This document shows, one piece after another, positions 33,138 through 41,218 of a stretch of DNA of 64,000 nt (positions are counted from its first letter, which is position 1; every line of letters starts with the position of its first letter). The stretch comes from Streptomyces sp. R21. GTDB lineage: Bacteria; Actinomycetota; Actinomycetes; Streptomycetales; Streptomycetaceae. The notes under the pieces are model-generated. The model was given only the letters and a program-made list of their open reading frames with translations. It had not been told where the DNA came from and made no database searches. Both the position numbers and the translations under genes were made by a program. Where the stretch lies: the NCBI RefSeq assembly GCF_041051975.1, contig NZ_CP163435.1, positions 6,613,001 through 6,677,000 of the forward strand, written 5' to 3'.

Positions 33138-36100
33138 ATGCTCGAGCCGACCGAACCCACTGAATCGTCCGTGGGACCCGACAACAACACCCCCAGCGAC
33201 ACCCTGCCGCCGCGGCGCCGCCGCCGTGCGGCGTCGCGCCCCGCGGGACCGCCCGCGGGTGTCTCCGAAGCCGCCGCCGAGGCAGCGGCCGAGACCACGG
33301 CGCCGGCCATACCGGCCGTGGCGTCCTCCGCAGACCTCGCGGCCTCCGAGGCCGACGAGGTGGCGGAGGCGACCGAGATCGCCGAGACCCCCGCGCCCGC
33401 CGCCGAGGAAGCCGCGCCCGCCGCGCGTCCGCGCCGTCGTGCCACCCGCCGGGCCTCCGCGCCCGCCGGCGCGCCCCAGGCCGAAGAGGTCGTGGAGCCC
33501 GCCGCCGAGACAGCCGTGACCGAGGCGCCCGCTGCCGCCGAGGTCACCGAGACCCCCGCGCCCGCCGCCGAGGAAGCCGCGCCCGCCGGGCGTACGCGCC
33601 GTCGTGCGACCCGCCGCGCCACCGCGCCCACCAGTGCGCCCCAGGCCGAAGAGGTCGTGGAGCCCGCCGCCGAGCCCGAGCTGGAGCCGGAGCCCGAGCC
33701 CCAGCCCGAGCCCGTGGCCGAAGCGGACGAGGACGCAGCTCCCCGCCGTACGCGTCGGCGCGCCACCCGGCGCGTGTCCACGCCCGCCGGTGCGCCCGAG
33801 GGCGCCACCGCCGACGAGCGTGTGGAGGCGCCCGTGACCAGCGAGAGCAAGCCCGCCGAGACCCCCGAGCCGGTAGCCGCCGAGGCCTCTGAGGCGCCCG
33901 AGGCCGAGGAGGCCGCGCCGCGCCGCGGCCGCCGTCGCGCGACCCGCAAGGCCGCCGTCGGGTTCTCCGCGCCCGCGCCGAAGGAGCGTGCCGACGACGA
34001 GGGCGCACGTCGCCCGGCGCGTCCGGCCGTCGCCGTGTTCCAGGCGCCCGTGTTCACCGAGCCGATGTTCCAGACGCCGGAGCGGGCCGCCGCCGCGGCT
34101 GCCGCCGAGGCGGCGGAGGAGGCCGCGGAAGCCGAGGAGGTCGTCGAGCCCGAGGAGGCCCCCCAGGCCGTAGCGGCTCCCGAGGCCGTCGAGGAGGAGA
34201 CCGGCCCGCGCCGTCGCCGCCGTCGCCGGGCCGTCGAGGAGGCGCCCGCACCGGTGGCCGAGGAGCCCGCCGCGGAGCCCGAGGAGGCCTCCGAGGAGGA
34301 GTCCGCCGAGGACGCCGCCGATGGTGACGACTCCGAGGAGACCGGCTCCCGCCGGCGCCGCCGCCGCGGTGGCCGCCGCCGTCGCCGGGGCGAGTCCGCG
34401 GACTCGGACGCCGAGGGCTCCGAGGACGACTACGCCGCCGACCAGGCCACGCAGGACGCCGAGTACACCGCCGAGCAGGTCGAGGAGGACGCCGAGGACG
34501 ACGACGAGCGCGAGGAGTCGGGCGGTTCCGGCTCCACCAGCAGCCGTCGCCGCCGTCGCCGTCGTCGTCGCGCCGGTGACTCCGGCACCGAGGCCGAGCC
34601 GGGCGACGGGGACCCCGAGCGCACCGTCGTGAAGGTCCGCGAGCCGCGCAAGGCCAAGGAAGAGCACCCGTCCGACGAGGTGCAGTCCATCAAGGGCTCC
34701 ACCCGTCTGGAGGCCAAGAAGCAGCGCCGCCGTGAGGGGCGCGAGCAGGGCCGCCGCCGGGTGCCGATCATCACCGAGGCCGAGTTCCTGGCCCGCCGCG
34801 AGGCCGTCGAGCGTGTGATGGTCGTCCGCCAGAGCGGCGAGCGCACCCAGATCGGCGTCCTTGAGGACAACGTGCTCGTCGAGCACTACGTCAACAAGGA
34901 GCAGTCGACCTCGTACGTCGGCAACGTCTACCTGGGCAAGGTCCAGAACGTGCTGCCGTCGATGGAGGCCGCCTTCATCGACATCGGCAAGGGGCGCAAC
35001 GCCGTCCTGTACGCCGGTGAGGTCAACTTCGAGGCGCTCGGCATGGCCAACGGGCCGCGGCGTATCGAGTCCGCCCTCAAGTCCGGCCAGTCGGTCCTCG
35101 TCCAGGTGACGAAGGACCCGATCGGCCACAAGGGCGCCCGCCTCACCAGCCAGGTCTCGCTGCCCGGCCGCTACCTCGTCTACGTCCCCGAGGGGTCGAT
35201 GACGGGCATCAGCCGCAAGCTGCCCGACACCGAGCGCGCCCGTCTGAAGACCATCCTCAAGCGGATCGTCCCCGAGGACGCGGGCGTCATCGTGCGCACC
35301 GCCGCCGAGGGCGCGAGCGAGGACGAGCTGAGCCGTGACGTCGAGCGGCTTCAGGCGCAGTGGGAGGACATCCAGAAGAAGGCGAAGAGCGGCAACGCTC
35401 CGACGCTCCTGTACGGCGAGCCGGACATGACCGTCCGTGTCGTCCGCGACATCTTCAACGAGGACTTCTCCAAGGTCATCGTCAGCGGCGACGAGGCCTG
35501 GCAGACCATCCACGGGTACGTCGGCCACGTCGCGCCCGACCTGGTCGAGCGGCTGTCCCGGTGGACCTCCGAGGTCGACGTCTTCGCGACGTACCGGATC
35601 GACGAGCAGCTCGCCAAGGCGCTGGACCGCAAGGTCTGGCTGCCGAGCGGTGGTTCGCTGGTGATCGACAAGACCGAAGCGATGATCGTGGTCGACGTCA
35701 ACACCGGTAAGTTCACCGGCCAGGGCGGCAACCTCGAAGAGACCGTGACCAGGAACAACCTGGAGGCGGCCGAGGAGATCGTGCGCCAGCTGCGGCTGCG
35801 CGACCTCGGCGGCATCGTCGTCATCGACTTCATCGACATGGTTCTGGAGTCCAACCGGGATCTCGTGCTGCGGCGCCTGCTCGAGTGCCTGGGCCGCGAC
35901 CGTACGAAGCACCAGGTCGCCGAGGTCACCTCGCTGGGCCTGGTCCAGATGACCAGGAAGCGTGTCGGCCAGGGACTCCTCGAGTCCTTCTCCGAGACCT
36001 GCGTCCACTGCAACGGCCGTGGCGTGATCGTGCACATGGAGCAGCCGACCTCGGTCGGTGGCGGCGGCAAGCGCAAGAAGCGCGGCCGCGGCGGCGCCGA

Positions 36101-37076
36101 GCAGGAGCACACGCACGAGCACGAGGGCGTGGCCGCGGACACCGAGGAGCTGGAGGCCGAGACCGAGGCCGAGGTGGCCGCCGAGGTCGCCGCGCCGATC
36201 GCGGTGTCCGAGCCCGAGTTCGTGCCGGACGAGGAGCTGTACAGCAGCGCCGCCGAGGCCGAGGCCGCCGCGACCCGGGGCCGTCCGCGGCGTCGGGCCA
36301 CCCGGCGGGCGTCCGCCCCGGCGGGTGCGCCGCGGGCCGAGGGCCGTCCCAGCCGGCGTGAGGAGCGTGCCGAGCGGGCCAAGTCCCGTGAGGCCGCCGA
36401 GTCGGAGCCGGTCGCCGTGGAGGACCCCGTCGTCGAGACGCCGGTCGTCGAAGCGCCCGAGGCCCCGGCCGCCGTCCAGGAAGCCGTGGCCGTACCGGAC
36501 GAGGCCGCTCCCAAGGGCCGTACGCGCCGTCGTGCGACCCGCAAGGTGTCCGCCCCCGCCGGTTCGCCCAAGGCGGCGGACGAGGCCGTGGTGACGGTCA
36601 CGGAGCCGGTCTCCGAGCCGGTCCAGGCGCCCGCCGCGCCCGAGGCCGTGGAGCCGAAGCCGGAGCAGGTCGCCGAGGCGCCCGCCGAGGCGCCCGTCGA
36701 CAGCGCCGCACCGGCCCGTCCGCGCCGCCGCGCCGTCCGCAAGGCCACCGCGCCCACCGCGTCCGAGGAGGCGGCCGTCGTGGTCGTCCCGTCGGCCACC
36801 GTGGAGGCGGCCCCTGTCGAGGCTCCGGCCGAGACCGGGACCGAGGGCGAGGCCGACGCGGCTCCGGCCAAGAAGGCGGCCGCCCGCAAGACGGCCAAGA
36901 AGGCGACCGCGAAGAAGGCCGCCGTCAAGAAGACCGCGGCCAAGAAGACGGTCGCCAAGAAGACGACGGCCAAGAAGGCGACCGCGAAGAAGGCGGCCAC
37001 CAAGACGGCGTCGAAGAAGACCGCGGCGGCGGAGCAGACGGTGTCCTCCGTCACCGCTTCGGCCGACCAGGCCTGA
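33138..37076 (+). CDS. rne: Ribonuclease E/G with long disordered arms
   Basis: A 1312-residue endoribonuclease for mRNA decay and rRNA processing. The catalytic core, about residues 540-970, has the S1 RNA-binding domain (GNVYLGKVQNVLPSMEAAFIDIG), the magnesium aspartates Asp853 (VVDVNTGKF) and Asp897 (VVIDFIDM), and the zinc-link CVHC (Cys955, Cys958). Unlike E. coli RNase E, it has a long N-terminal acidic/basic region of about 540 residues and also a C-terminal one of about 340, as in Streptomyces RNase ES. A motif RRRATRRxSAPAGAP recurs on both sides of the core. The last 60 residues are histone-like Lys/Ala repeats. ATG 33138 has GGGAG ten bases upstream. Confidence 0.95.
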   Translation: MLEPTEPTESSVGPDNNTPSDTLPPRRRRRAASRPAGPPAGVSEAAAEAAAETTAPAIPAVASSADLAASEADEVAEATEIAETPAPAAEEAAPAARPRRRATRRASAPAGAPQAEEVVEPAAETAVTEAPAAAEVTETPAPAAEEAAPAGRTRRRATRRATAPTSAPQAEEVVEPAAEPELEPEPEPQPEPVAEADEDAAPRRTRRRATRRVSTPAGAPEGATADERVEAPVTSESKPAETPEPVAAEASEAPEAEEAAPRRGRRRATRKAAVGFSAPAPKERADDEGARRPARPAVAVFQAPVFTEPMFQTPERAAAAAAAEAAEEAAEAEEVVEPEEAPQAVAAPEAVEEETGPRRRRRRRAVEEAPAPVAEEPAAEPEEASEEESAEDAADGDDSEETGSRRRRRRGGRRRRRGESADSDAEGSEDDYAADQATQDAEYTAEQVEEDAEDDDEREESGGSGSTSSRRRRRRRRRAGDSGTEAEPGDGDPERTVVKVREPRKAKEEHPSDEVQSIKGSTRLEAKKQRRREGREQGRRRVPIITEAEFLARREAVERVMVVRQSGERTQIGVLEDNVLVEHYVNKEQSTSYVGNVYLGKVQNVLPSMEAAFIDIGKGRNAVLYAGEVNFEALGMANGPRRIESALKSGQSVLVQVTKDPIGHKGARLTSQVSLPGRYLVYVPEGSMTGISRKLPDTERARLKTILKRIVPEDAGVIVRTAAEGASEDELSRDVERLQAQWEDIQKKAKSGNAPTLLYGEPDMTVRVVRDIFNEDFSKVIVSGDEAWQTIHGYVGHVAPDLVERLSRWTSEVDVFATYRIDEQLAKALDRKVWLPSGGSLVIDKTEAMIVVDVNTGKFTGQGGNLEETVTRNNLEAAEEIVRQLRLRDLGGIVVIDFIDMVLESNRDLVLRRLLECLGRDRTKHQVAEVTSLGLVQMTRKRVGQGLLESFSETCVHCNGRGVIVHMEQPTSVGGGGKRKKRGRGGAEQEHTHEHEGVAADTEELEAETEAEVAAEVAAPIAVSEPEFVPDEELYSSAAEAEAAATRGRPRRRATRRASAPAGAPRAEGRPSRREERAERAKSREAAESEPVAVEDPVVETPVVEAPEAPAAVQEAVAVPDEAAPKGRTRRRATRKVSAPAGSPKAADEAVVTVTEPVSEPVQAPAAPEAVEPKPEQVAEAPAEAPVDSAAPARPRRRAVRKATAPTASEEAAVVVVPSATVEAAPVEAPAETGTEGEADAAPAKKAAARKTAKKATAKKAAVKKTAAKKTVAKKTTAKKATAKKAATKTASKKTAAAEQTVSSVTASADQA
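33426..36780. repeat. Seven-copy RRRATRR motif flanking the RNase E core
   Basis: Four copies lie before the core (starting near 33426, 33591, 33747 and 33924) and three after it (near 36283, 36520 and 36720). The first two are followed by the same QAEEVVEPAAE stretch, showing tandem duplication at DNA level. Confidence 0.8.
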
Positions 37077-37080
37077 TCGA

Positions 37081-37125
37081 CCGGTGCCCCCGGCCGGTGG
37101 TGAATCCACCGGCCGGGGGCACCGG
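37081..37125 (+). terminator. Terminator after rne
   Basis: A perfect 20-bp stem, 37081-37100 with 37106-37125, around loop TGAAT begins four bases after the rne stop. No T tract follows. Confidence 0.85.
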
Positions 37126-37161
37126 CGTGACCGGCCGCACTCCCGCGGGGCCCGACCTGGT

Positions 37162-37191
37162 TTGACCCTTTCGGCCGTGGCCCCGTAACCT
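37162..37191 (+). promoter_or_regulatory. Vegetative promoter of rplU-rpmA
   Basis: TTGACC (37162-37167), an 18-base spacer and TAACCT (37186-37191) give a good principal-sigma-factor promoter. Transcription would start near 37198 and leave a leader of about 145 bases before rplU. Confidence 0.7.
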
Positions 37192-37197
37192 TGACCG

Positions 37198-37342
37198 TCG
37201 GCGTGTCCTTAGATGCGCCGCACCCCGTAAACCTCTTCCTCCCGGCGCTCCGTGCTTCGGCCCTGCGCTTCGGGAGAGGCCGCTCGCGCAAGCGCGCGGC
37301 TGGACTGCGGGGATTCCGATTTCGAGCGAAAGAGAGATCCGC
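37198..37342 (+). promoter_or_regulatory. Long 5' leader of rplU
   Basis: About 145 non-coding bases with short complementary segments such as CGCTCGCGCAAGCGCGCGG (37281 region). Ribosomal protein operons are often autoregulated by binding to such leaders. I cannot match this one to a defined leader family. Confidence 0.35.
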
Positions 37343-37663
37343 GTGTACGCCATCGTGCGCAGCGGTGGTCGCCAGCACAAGGTTGCTGTCGGCGACATCG
37401 TTGAGGTTGACAAGATTCCCACCGCCAATGTTGGCGACACGGTCGAGCTCTCGACCCTGCTCGTTGTCGACGGCGAAGCCGTGACGAGCGACCCGTGGGT
37501 CCTGGCGGGCATCAAGGTCACGGCCGAGGTCGTGGACCACCACAAGGGCGTCAAGATCGACATCCTTCGCTACAAGAACAAGACCGGCTACCGCCGTCGT
37601 CAGGGCCACCGCCAGCAGTACACGGCGATCAAGGTCACTGAGATCCCCGCGGCTGCGAAGTAA
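37343..37663 (+). CDS. rplU: 50S ribosomal protein L21
   Basis: A 106-residue L21, which binds 23S rRNA near L20. The N-terminus MYAIVRSGGRQHKVAVGD and the C-terminal basic signature KTGYRRRQGHRQQYTAIKV are diagnostic. GTG 37343 follows GAGAGAT. It is co-transcribed with rpmA, 14 bases downstream, in the order found in most bacteria, with obg next. Confidence 0.98.
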   Translation: MYAIVRSGGRQHKVAVGDIVEVDKIPTANVGDTVELSTLLVVDGEAVTSDPWVLAGIKVTAEVVDHHKGVKIDILRYKNKTGYRRRQGHRQQYTAIKVTEIPAAAK

Positions 37664-37677
37664 GGGACTGAGGAGAG

Positions 37678-37932
37678 ATGGCACACAAGAAGGGCGCATC
37701 GTCCACCCGGAACGGTCGCGACTCCAATGCTCAGCGGCTCGGCGTGAAGCGCTTCGGCGGTCAGGTCGTCAACGCCGGTGAGATCCTGGTCCGCCAGCGT
37801 GGCACCCACTTCCACCCCGGCGCCAGCGTCGGCCGTGGCAAGGACGACACGCTGTTCGCGCTGGCCGCCGGTGCGGTCGAGTTCGGCACGCACCGTGGCC
37901 GCAAGGTCGTGAACATCGTTCCGGTCGCCTGA
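37678..37932 (+). CDS. rpmA: 50S ribosomal protein L27
   Basis: An 84-residue L27 starting MAHKKGASSTRNGRDS. The N-terminal tail after the initiator reaches the peptidyl-transferase centre. There is no cleavable N-terminal extension of the Firmicutes type. ATG 37678 follows GAGGAGAG. A terminator separates it from obg. Confidence 0.98.
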   Translation: MAHKKGASSTRNGRDSNAQRLGVKRFGGQVVNAGEILVRQRGTHFHPGASVGRGKDDTLFALAAGAVEFGTHRGRKVVNIVPVA

Positions 37933-37946
37933 CCGGATCTTTCGCG

Positions 37947-37985
37947 AGGCGGACCTCACTTCCCCTACGGGAAGCGGGTCCGCCT
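37947..37985 (+). terminator. Terminator after rpmA
   Basis: AGGCGGAC pairs with GTCCGCCT, and an inner CTTCCC/GGGAAG stem has loop CTAC. It is followed by TTCGCGTGTTTT. Confidence 0.75.
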
Positions 37986-38082
37986 TTCGCGTGTTTTAAC
38001 TGAAGTGTGATCTCCGAGCGTCGCTTGCAGAGATCGCAGCGATTGCAGAGATTTTTTCCGTACGTATCTGGAGGCACATCCC

Positions 38083-39519
38083 ATGACCACCTTCGTGGAC
38101 CGCGTCGAGCTGCACGTCGCCGCGGGTAGCGGAGGCCACGGCTGTGCCTCCGTCCACCGGGAGAAGTTCAAGCCGCTCGGCGGCCCGGACGGTGGCAACG
38201 GCGGCCGTGGCGGTGACGTGATCCTGGTCGTCGACCAGTCCGTCACCACGCTGCTCGACTACCACCACAAGCCGCACCGCAGCGCCACCAACGGCAAGCC
38301 CGGAGAGGGCGGCAACCGCTCCGGCAAGGACGGCGTCGACCTGGTCCTGCCGGTGCCGGACGGCACGGTCGTCCTCGACAAGGACGGCAACGTGCTCGCG
38401 GACCTGGTCGGCGAGGGCACCTCGTTCGTGGCCGCCGATGGCGGTCGTGGCGGCCTCGGCAACGCGGCGCTGGCCTCGGCCCGCCGCAAGGCCCCCGGCT
38501 TCGCCCTGCTGGGCGTGCCCGGCGGCATGATGGACATCGTCCTGGAGCTGAAGACGGTCGCGGACGTGGCCCTCGTGGGCTACCCGAGCGCGGGCAAGTC
38601 CTCGCTGATCTCGGTGCTGTCCGCCGCCAAGCCGAAGATCGCCGACTACCCCTTCACGACCCTCGTCCCCAACCTGGGCGTGGTCACGGCGGGCGAGACG
38701 GTCTACACGATCGCGGACGTGCCCGGTCTCATCCCCGGCGCCAGCCAGGGCAAGGGCCTCGGCCTCGAGTTCCTGCGGCACGTGGAGCGGTGCAGCGTGC
38801 TCGTGCACGTGCTGGACACGGCGACCCTCGAGTCGGAGCGCGACCCCATCTCCGACCTCGACATCATCGAGGAGGAGCTCAAGCAGTACGGCGGCCTGGA
38901 CCGGCGTCCGCGGATGGTCGTCCTCAACAAGATCGACGTACCGGACGGCAAGGACCTGGCCGAGATGGTCCGCCCCGACCTGGAGGCGCGCGGCTACCGC
39001 GTCTTCGAGGTGTCGGCGGTCGCGCACCTCGGCCTGAAGGAGCTGTCCTTCGCGCTCGCCGAGGTGGTCGGGGGCGCGCGCGCCGCCAAGCCGAAGGAGG
39101 AGGCGACCCGCATCGTCATCCGGCCGAAGGCCGTGGACGACGCCGGCTTCACCGTCGTACAGGAGGAGGACGGCCTCTTCCGGGTCCGCGGCGAGAAGCC
39201 CGAGCGCTGGGTCCGCCAGACCGACTTCAACAACGACGAGGCCGTCGGCTACCTCGCGGACCGGCTCAACCGCCTCGGCGTCGAGGCCTCGTTGATGAAG
39301 GCGGGTGCCCGCTCGGGCGACGGCGTCGCCATCGGCCCCGAGGAGAACGCGGTCGTCTTCGACTGGGAGCCCACCGTCATGGCCGGCGCGGAGATGCTCG
39401 GCCGCCGTGGCGAGGACCACCGCCTCGACGTGCCCCGGCCGGCCGCCCAGCGCCGCCGCGACAAGCAGGCGGAGCGGGACGAGTCGGAGAAGGAGTACGA
39501 CGACTTCGAGCCGTTCTAG
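38083..39519 (+). CDS. obg: GTPase Obg
   Basis: A 478-residue Obg/CgtA GTPase involved in 50S maturation and, in Streptomyces, in the onset of aerial growth. The glycine-rich Obg fold (GGPDGGNGGRGGDVILV) covers residues 1-158. The G domain has GYPSAGKSSLIS at about 166, switch DYPFTTLVPNLGV, DVPGL and NKID. The C-terminal OCT domain starts near residue 345. The charged tail DKQAERDESEKEYDDFEPF is typical of actinobacteria. ATG 38083 follows TGGAGG. Its position after rplU-rpmA is the near-universal order. Confidence 0.98.
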   Translation: MTTFVDRVELHVAAGSGGHGCASVHREKFKPLGGPDGGNGGRGGDVILVVDQSVTTLLDYHHKPHRSATNGKPGEGGNRSGKDGVDLVLPVPDGTVVLDKDGNVLADLVGEGTSFVAADGGRGGLGNAALASARRKAPGFALLGVPGGMMDIVLELKTVADVALVGYPSAGKSSLISVLSAAKPKIADYPFTTLVPNLGVVTAGETVYTIADVPGLIPGASQGKGLGLEFLRHVERCSVLVHVLDTATLESERDPISDLDIIEEELKQYGGLDRRPRMVVLNKIDVPDGKDLAEMVRPDLEARGYRVFEVSAVAHLGLKELSFALAEVVGGARAAKPKEEATRIVIRPKAVDDAGFTVVQEEDGLFRVRGEKPERWVRQTDFNNDEAVGYLADRLNRLGVEASLMKAGARSGDGVAIGPEENAVVFDWEPTVMAGAEMLGRRGEDHRLDVPRPAAQRRRDKQAERDESEKEYDDFEPF

Positions 39520-39627
39520 GGAGTCGCTGCCAGTGCCGTGACGGACCTCCGTCCCCGCCGCCGTAGGTGAACGCGGGGCAAAGTCAGGGCATGTACGGGG
39601 CAACCAACCGGGTGGGCCGGGAGTCGT

Positions 39628-39665
39628 AGTGGGCGCGGATGAGGATCTTCCTCTCCGCGCCCACT
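39628..39665 (+). terminator. Terminator after obg
   Basis: AGTGGGCGCGGA (39628-39639) pairs with TCCGCGCCCACT (39654-39665), with an inner GAGG/CCTC stem, followed by GTCTT. It covers the first candidate start of the next gene and so argues for a later start there. Confidence 0.8.
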
Positions 39666-39688
39666 GTCTTCCAGACTCCGGAGTCGAT

Positions 39689-41152
39689 GTGTCCGAGCCT
39701 GTTCTGCGCAGGGGTGTGGTGGCTGCCGTCGCGCTGCTCGCGGCGATCGCCGTACCGTCGCCGCTCGCCCATGCGCAGCCCGCCGTCCCGGGGACCCGTG
39801 CGGACTTCAACGGCGACGGGTACGAGGACCTCGCCGTCGGTGCCGACCAGGCCGCCGTCGGCGGGAAGCCGGCGGCCGGGTACGTCGCCGTGGTGTACGG
39901 CTCGGCGCACGGGCTGGACCTCGCGACCAGGAAGGTGTTCACGCAGGCGACCGCGGGTGTCCCCGGGACGCCCGAGAAGGACGACCGGTTCGGCCGGCGG
40001 CTCGCCTCCGGCGACCTGGACGGCGACGGCTACACCGACCTGGTGGTTGCGGCGGCCGGGGAGAAGTGGCAGCAAGGCGGCGTCGACGTCACGGGCAGCG
40101 TGACCGTGCTGTGGGGCGGGGCCGGAGGCCTGTCCGGCGGAACGATCCTGCCGCCCGACGGTCCCGGCATCGGGTCGTTCGCGGCGGTGGGCGACTTCGA
40201 CGGCGACGGCCACGCCGACCTGGCCACGTACGGCGGTCTGCGGCTCGGCCCGTTCACCCGCGCGGGCGCGGCGGCCGGTGCCCGGCAGGTCTCCTTCACC
40301 GACGGCGACTCGAACCTGCTGGACGTCGCGGCCGGGGACATCGACGGCGACGGCATCACCGACCTCGTGACCCTGACAGCCCCGTGGGACTACGACGACC
40401 CGGGTGACCACTCCGCCCACCAGGCCCACTACCTGCGCGGCACCCGGGAGGGTCTCGCCCCCCTCACCACGCTGCGGGACGCCGACGGCCGGTTCATCGA
40501 GGCGGGCGACAGCATCGCGCTGGGGGACCTGAACGGCGACGGCCGCGACGACCTGGTCTTCGGCCGCCCGCTGCCCGCCAACCCCTCTGGGGAGCCGTCC
40601 GACCCGAGGACGTACGGTTCGCAGGTCGGCGTCGTTCTCGGCACCGCGCGGGGCCCGAAGGCGGCGGCTCCTCGCCTGCTCGACCAGGACACTCCGGGCG
40701 TTCCGGGTGTCGGGGAGCCGGGTGACTTCTTCGGCGCGGACGTCGCCGTCGGGGACGTGAACGGCGACGGGTACGGCGACATCGTGGCCGGCAACCCCGG
40801 CGAGGACTTCTCCGGTGTGCAGGACGCGGGCACCGTCGTCGTGATTCCCGGCGGCGCGTCCGGGCCGAGCGGTGCGGGCTCGAAGGTGTTCGGCCAGAAC
40901 ACCGTGGGGGTTCCCGGCACCGCCGAGCGCGGGGACTCCTTCGGCACGGCGAGCACGCTGCTCGACACCGACCGGGACGGCCGCGCCGACCTCGTCGTGG
41001 GTTCCCCCGGCGAGAACACCGACGCCGGCTCGGTGACCGCCTTCCGCTCCACCGCCTCCGGCGTCACCACCGAGGGCTCCCTCTCCTTCGGCGCGGGGAC
41101 CCTCGGCACGGACCCGTACCGCGCCCGTCTCGGCGCCGGGTTCGCGAACTGA
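39689..41152 (+). CDS. Secreted FG-GAP beta-propeller protein 1
   Basis: A 487-residue exported protein. The signal peptide (VSEPVLRRGVVAAVALLAAIAVPSPLAHA) is cleaved near residue 29. The mature part has seven calcium-binding loops of the form DxNGDGxxD: ADFNGDGYEDL, GDLDGDGYTDL, GDFDGDGHADL, GDIDGDGITDL, GDLNGDGRDDL, GDVNGDGYGDI and TDRDGRADL. Seven copies imply a complete seven-bladed integrin-alpha-type propeller without added catalytic or anchor domain. GTG 39689 is chosen because earlier in-frame starts fall in the obg terminator. It is the first of three tandem paralogues; ligand unknown. Confidence 0.85.
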   Translation: MSEPVLRRGVVAAVALLAAIAVPSPLAHAQPAVPGTRADFNGDGYEDLAVGADQAAVGGKPAAGYVAVVYGSAHGLDLATRKVFTQATAGVPGTPEKDDRFGRRLASGDLDGDGYTDLVVAAAGEKWQQGGVDVTGSVTVLWGGAGGLSGGTILPPDGPGIGSFAAVGDFDGDGHADLATYGGLRLGPFTRAGAAAGARQVSFTDGDSNLLDVAAGDIDGDGITDLVTLTAPWDYDDPGDHSAHQAHYLRGTREGLAPLTTLRDADGRFIEAGDSIALGDLNGDGRDDLVFGRPLPANPSGEPSDPRTYGSQVGVVLGTARGPKAAAPRLLDQDTPGVPGVGEPGDFFGADVAVGDVNGDGYGDIVAGNPGEDFSGVQDAGTVVVIPGGASGPSGAGSKVFGQNTVGVPGTAERGDSFGTASTLLDTDRDGRADLVVGSPGENTDAGSVTAFRSTASGVTTEGSLSFGAGTLGTDPYRARLGAGFAN

Positions 41153-41171
41153 ACCACCGCCGACACACCTC

Positions 41172-41205
41172 TTCTCTCGATTCTTCTCTCGATGATCCGG
41201 ATCAT
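41172..41205. promoter_or_regulatory. Direct repeat and 14-bp palindrome before FG-GAP gene 2
   Basis: TTCTCTCGAT occurs at 41172-41181 and 41184-41193, and the second copy runs into the perfect palindrome ATGATCCGGATCAT (41192-41205), just before the AGGAG of the next gene. The position suggests an operator or an RNA hairpin near the ribosome binding site. Confidence 0.45.
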
Positions 41206-41218
41206 TCACAGGAGCCCC

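Noticed and set aside
33388..36790. Repeats in the RNase E gene considered as a CRISPR-like or tandem DNA array
   Set aside because: Repeats are in frame, degenerate at third positions and irregularly spaced, so they are protein motifs.
32025..37109. Minus-strand open frame of 1694 codons opposite RNase E/G
   Set aside because: It is antisense to a clear RNase E core. Its Gly/Leu/Arg runs are the reverse reading of Ala/Glu/Arg repeats.
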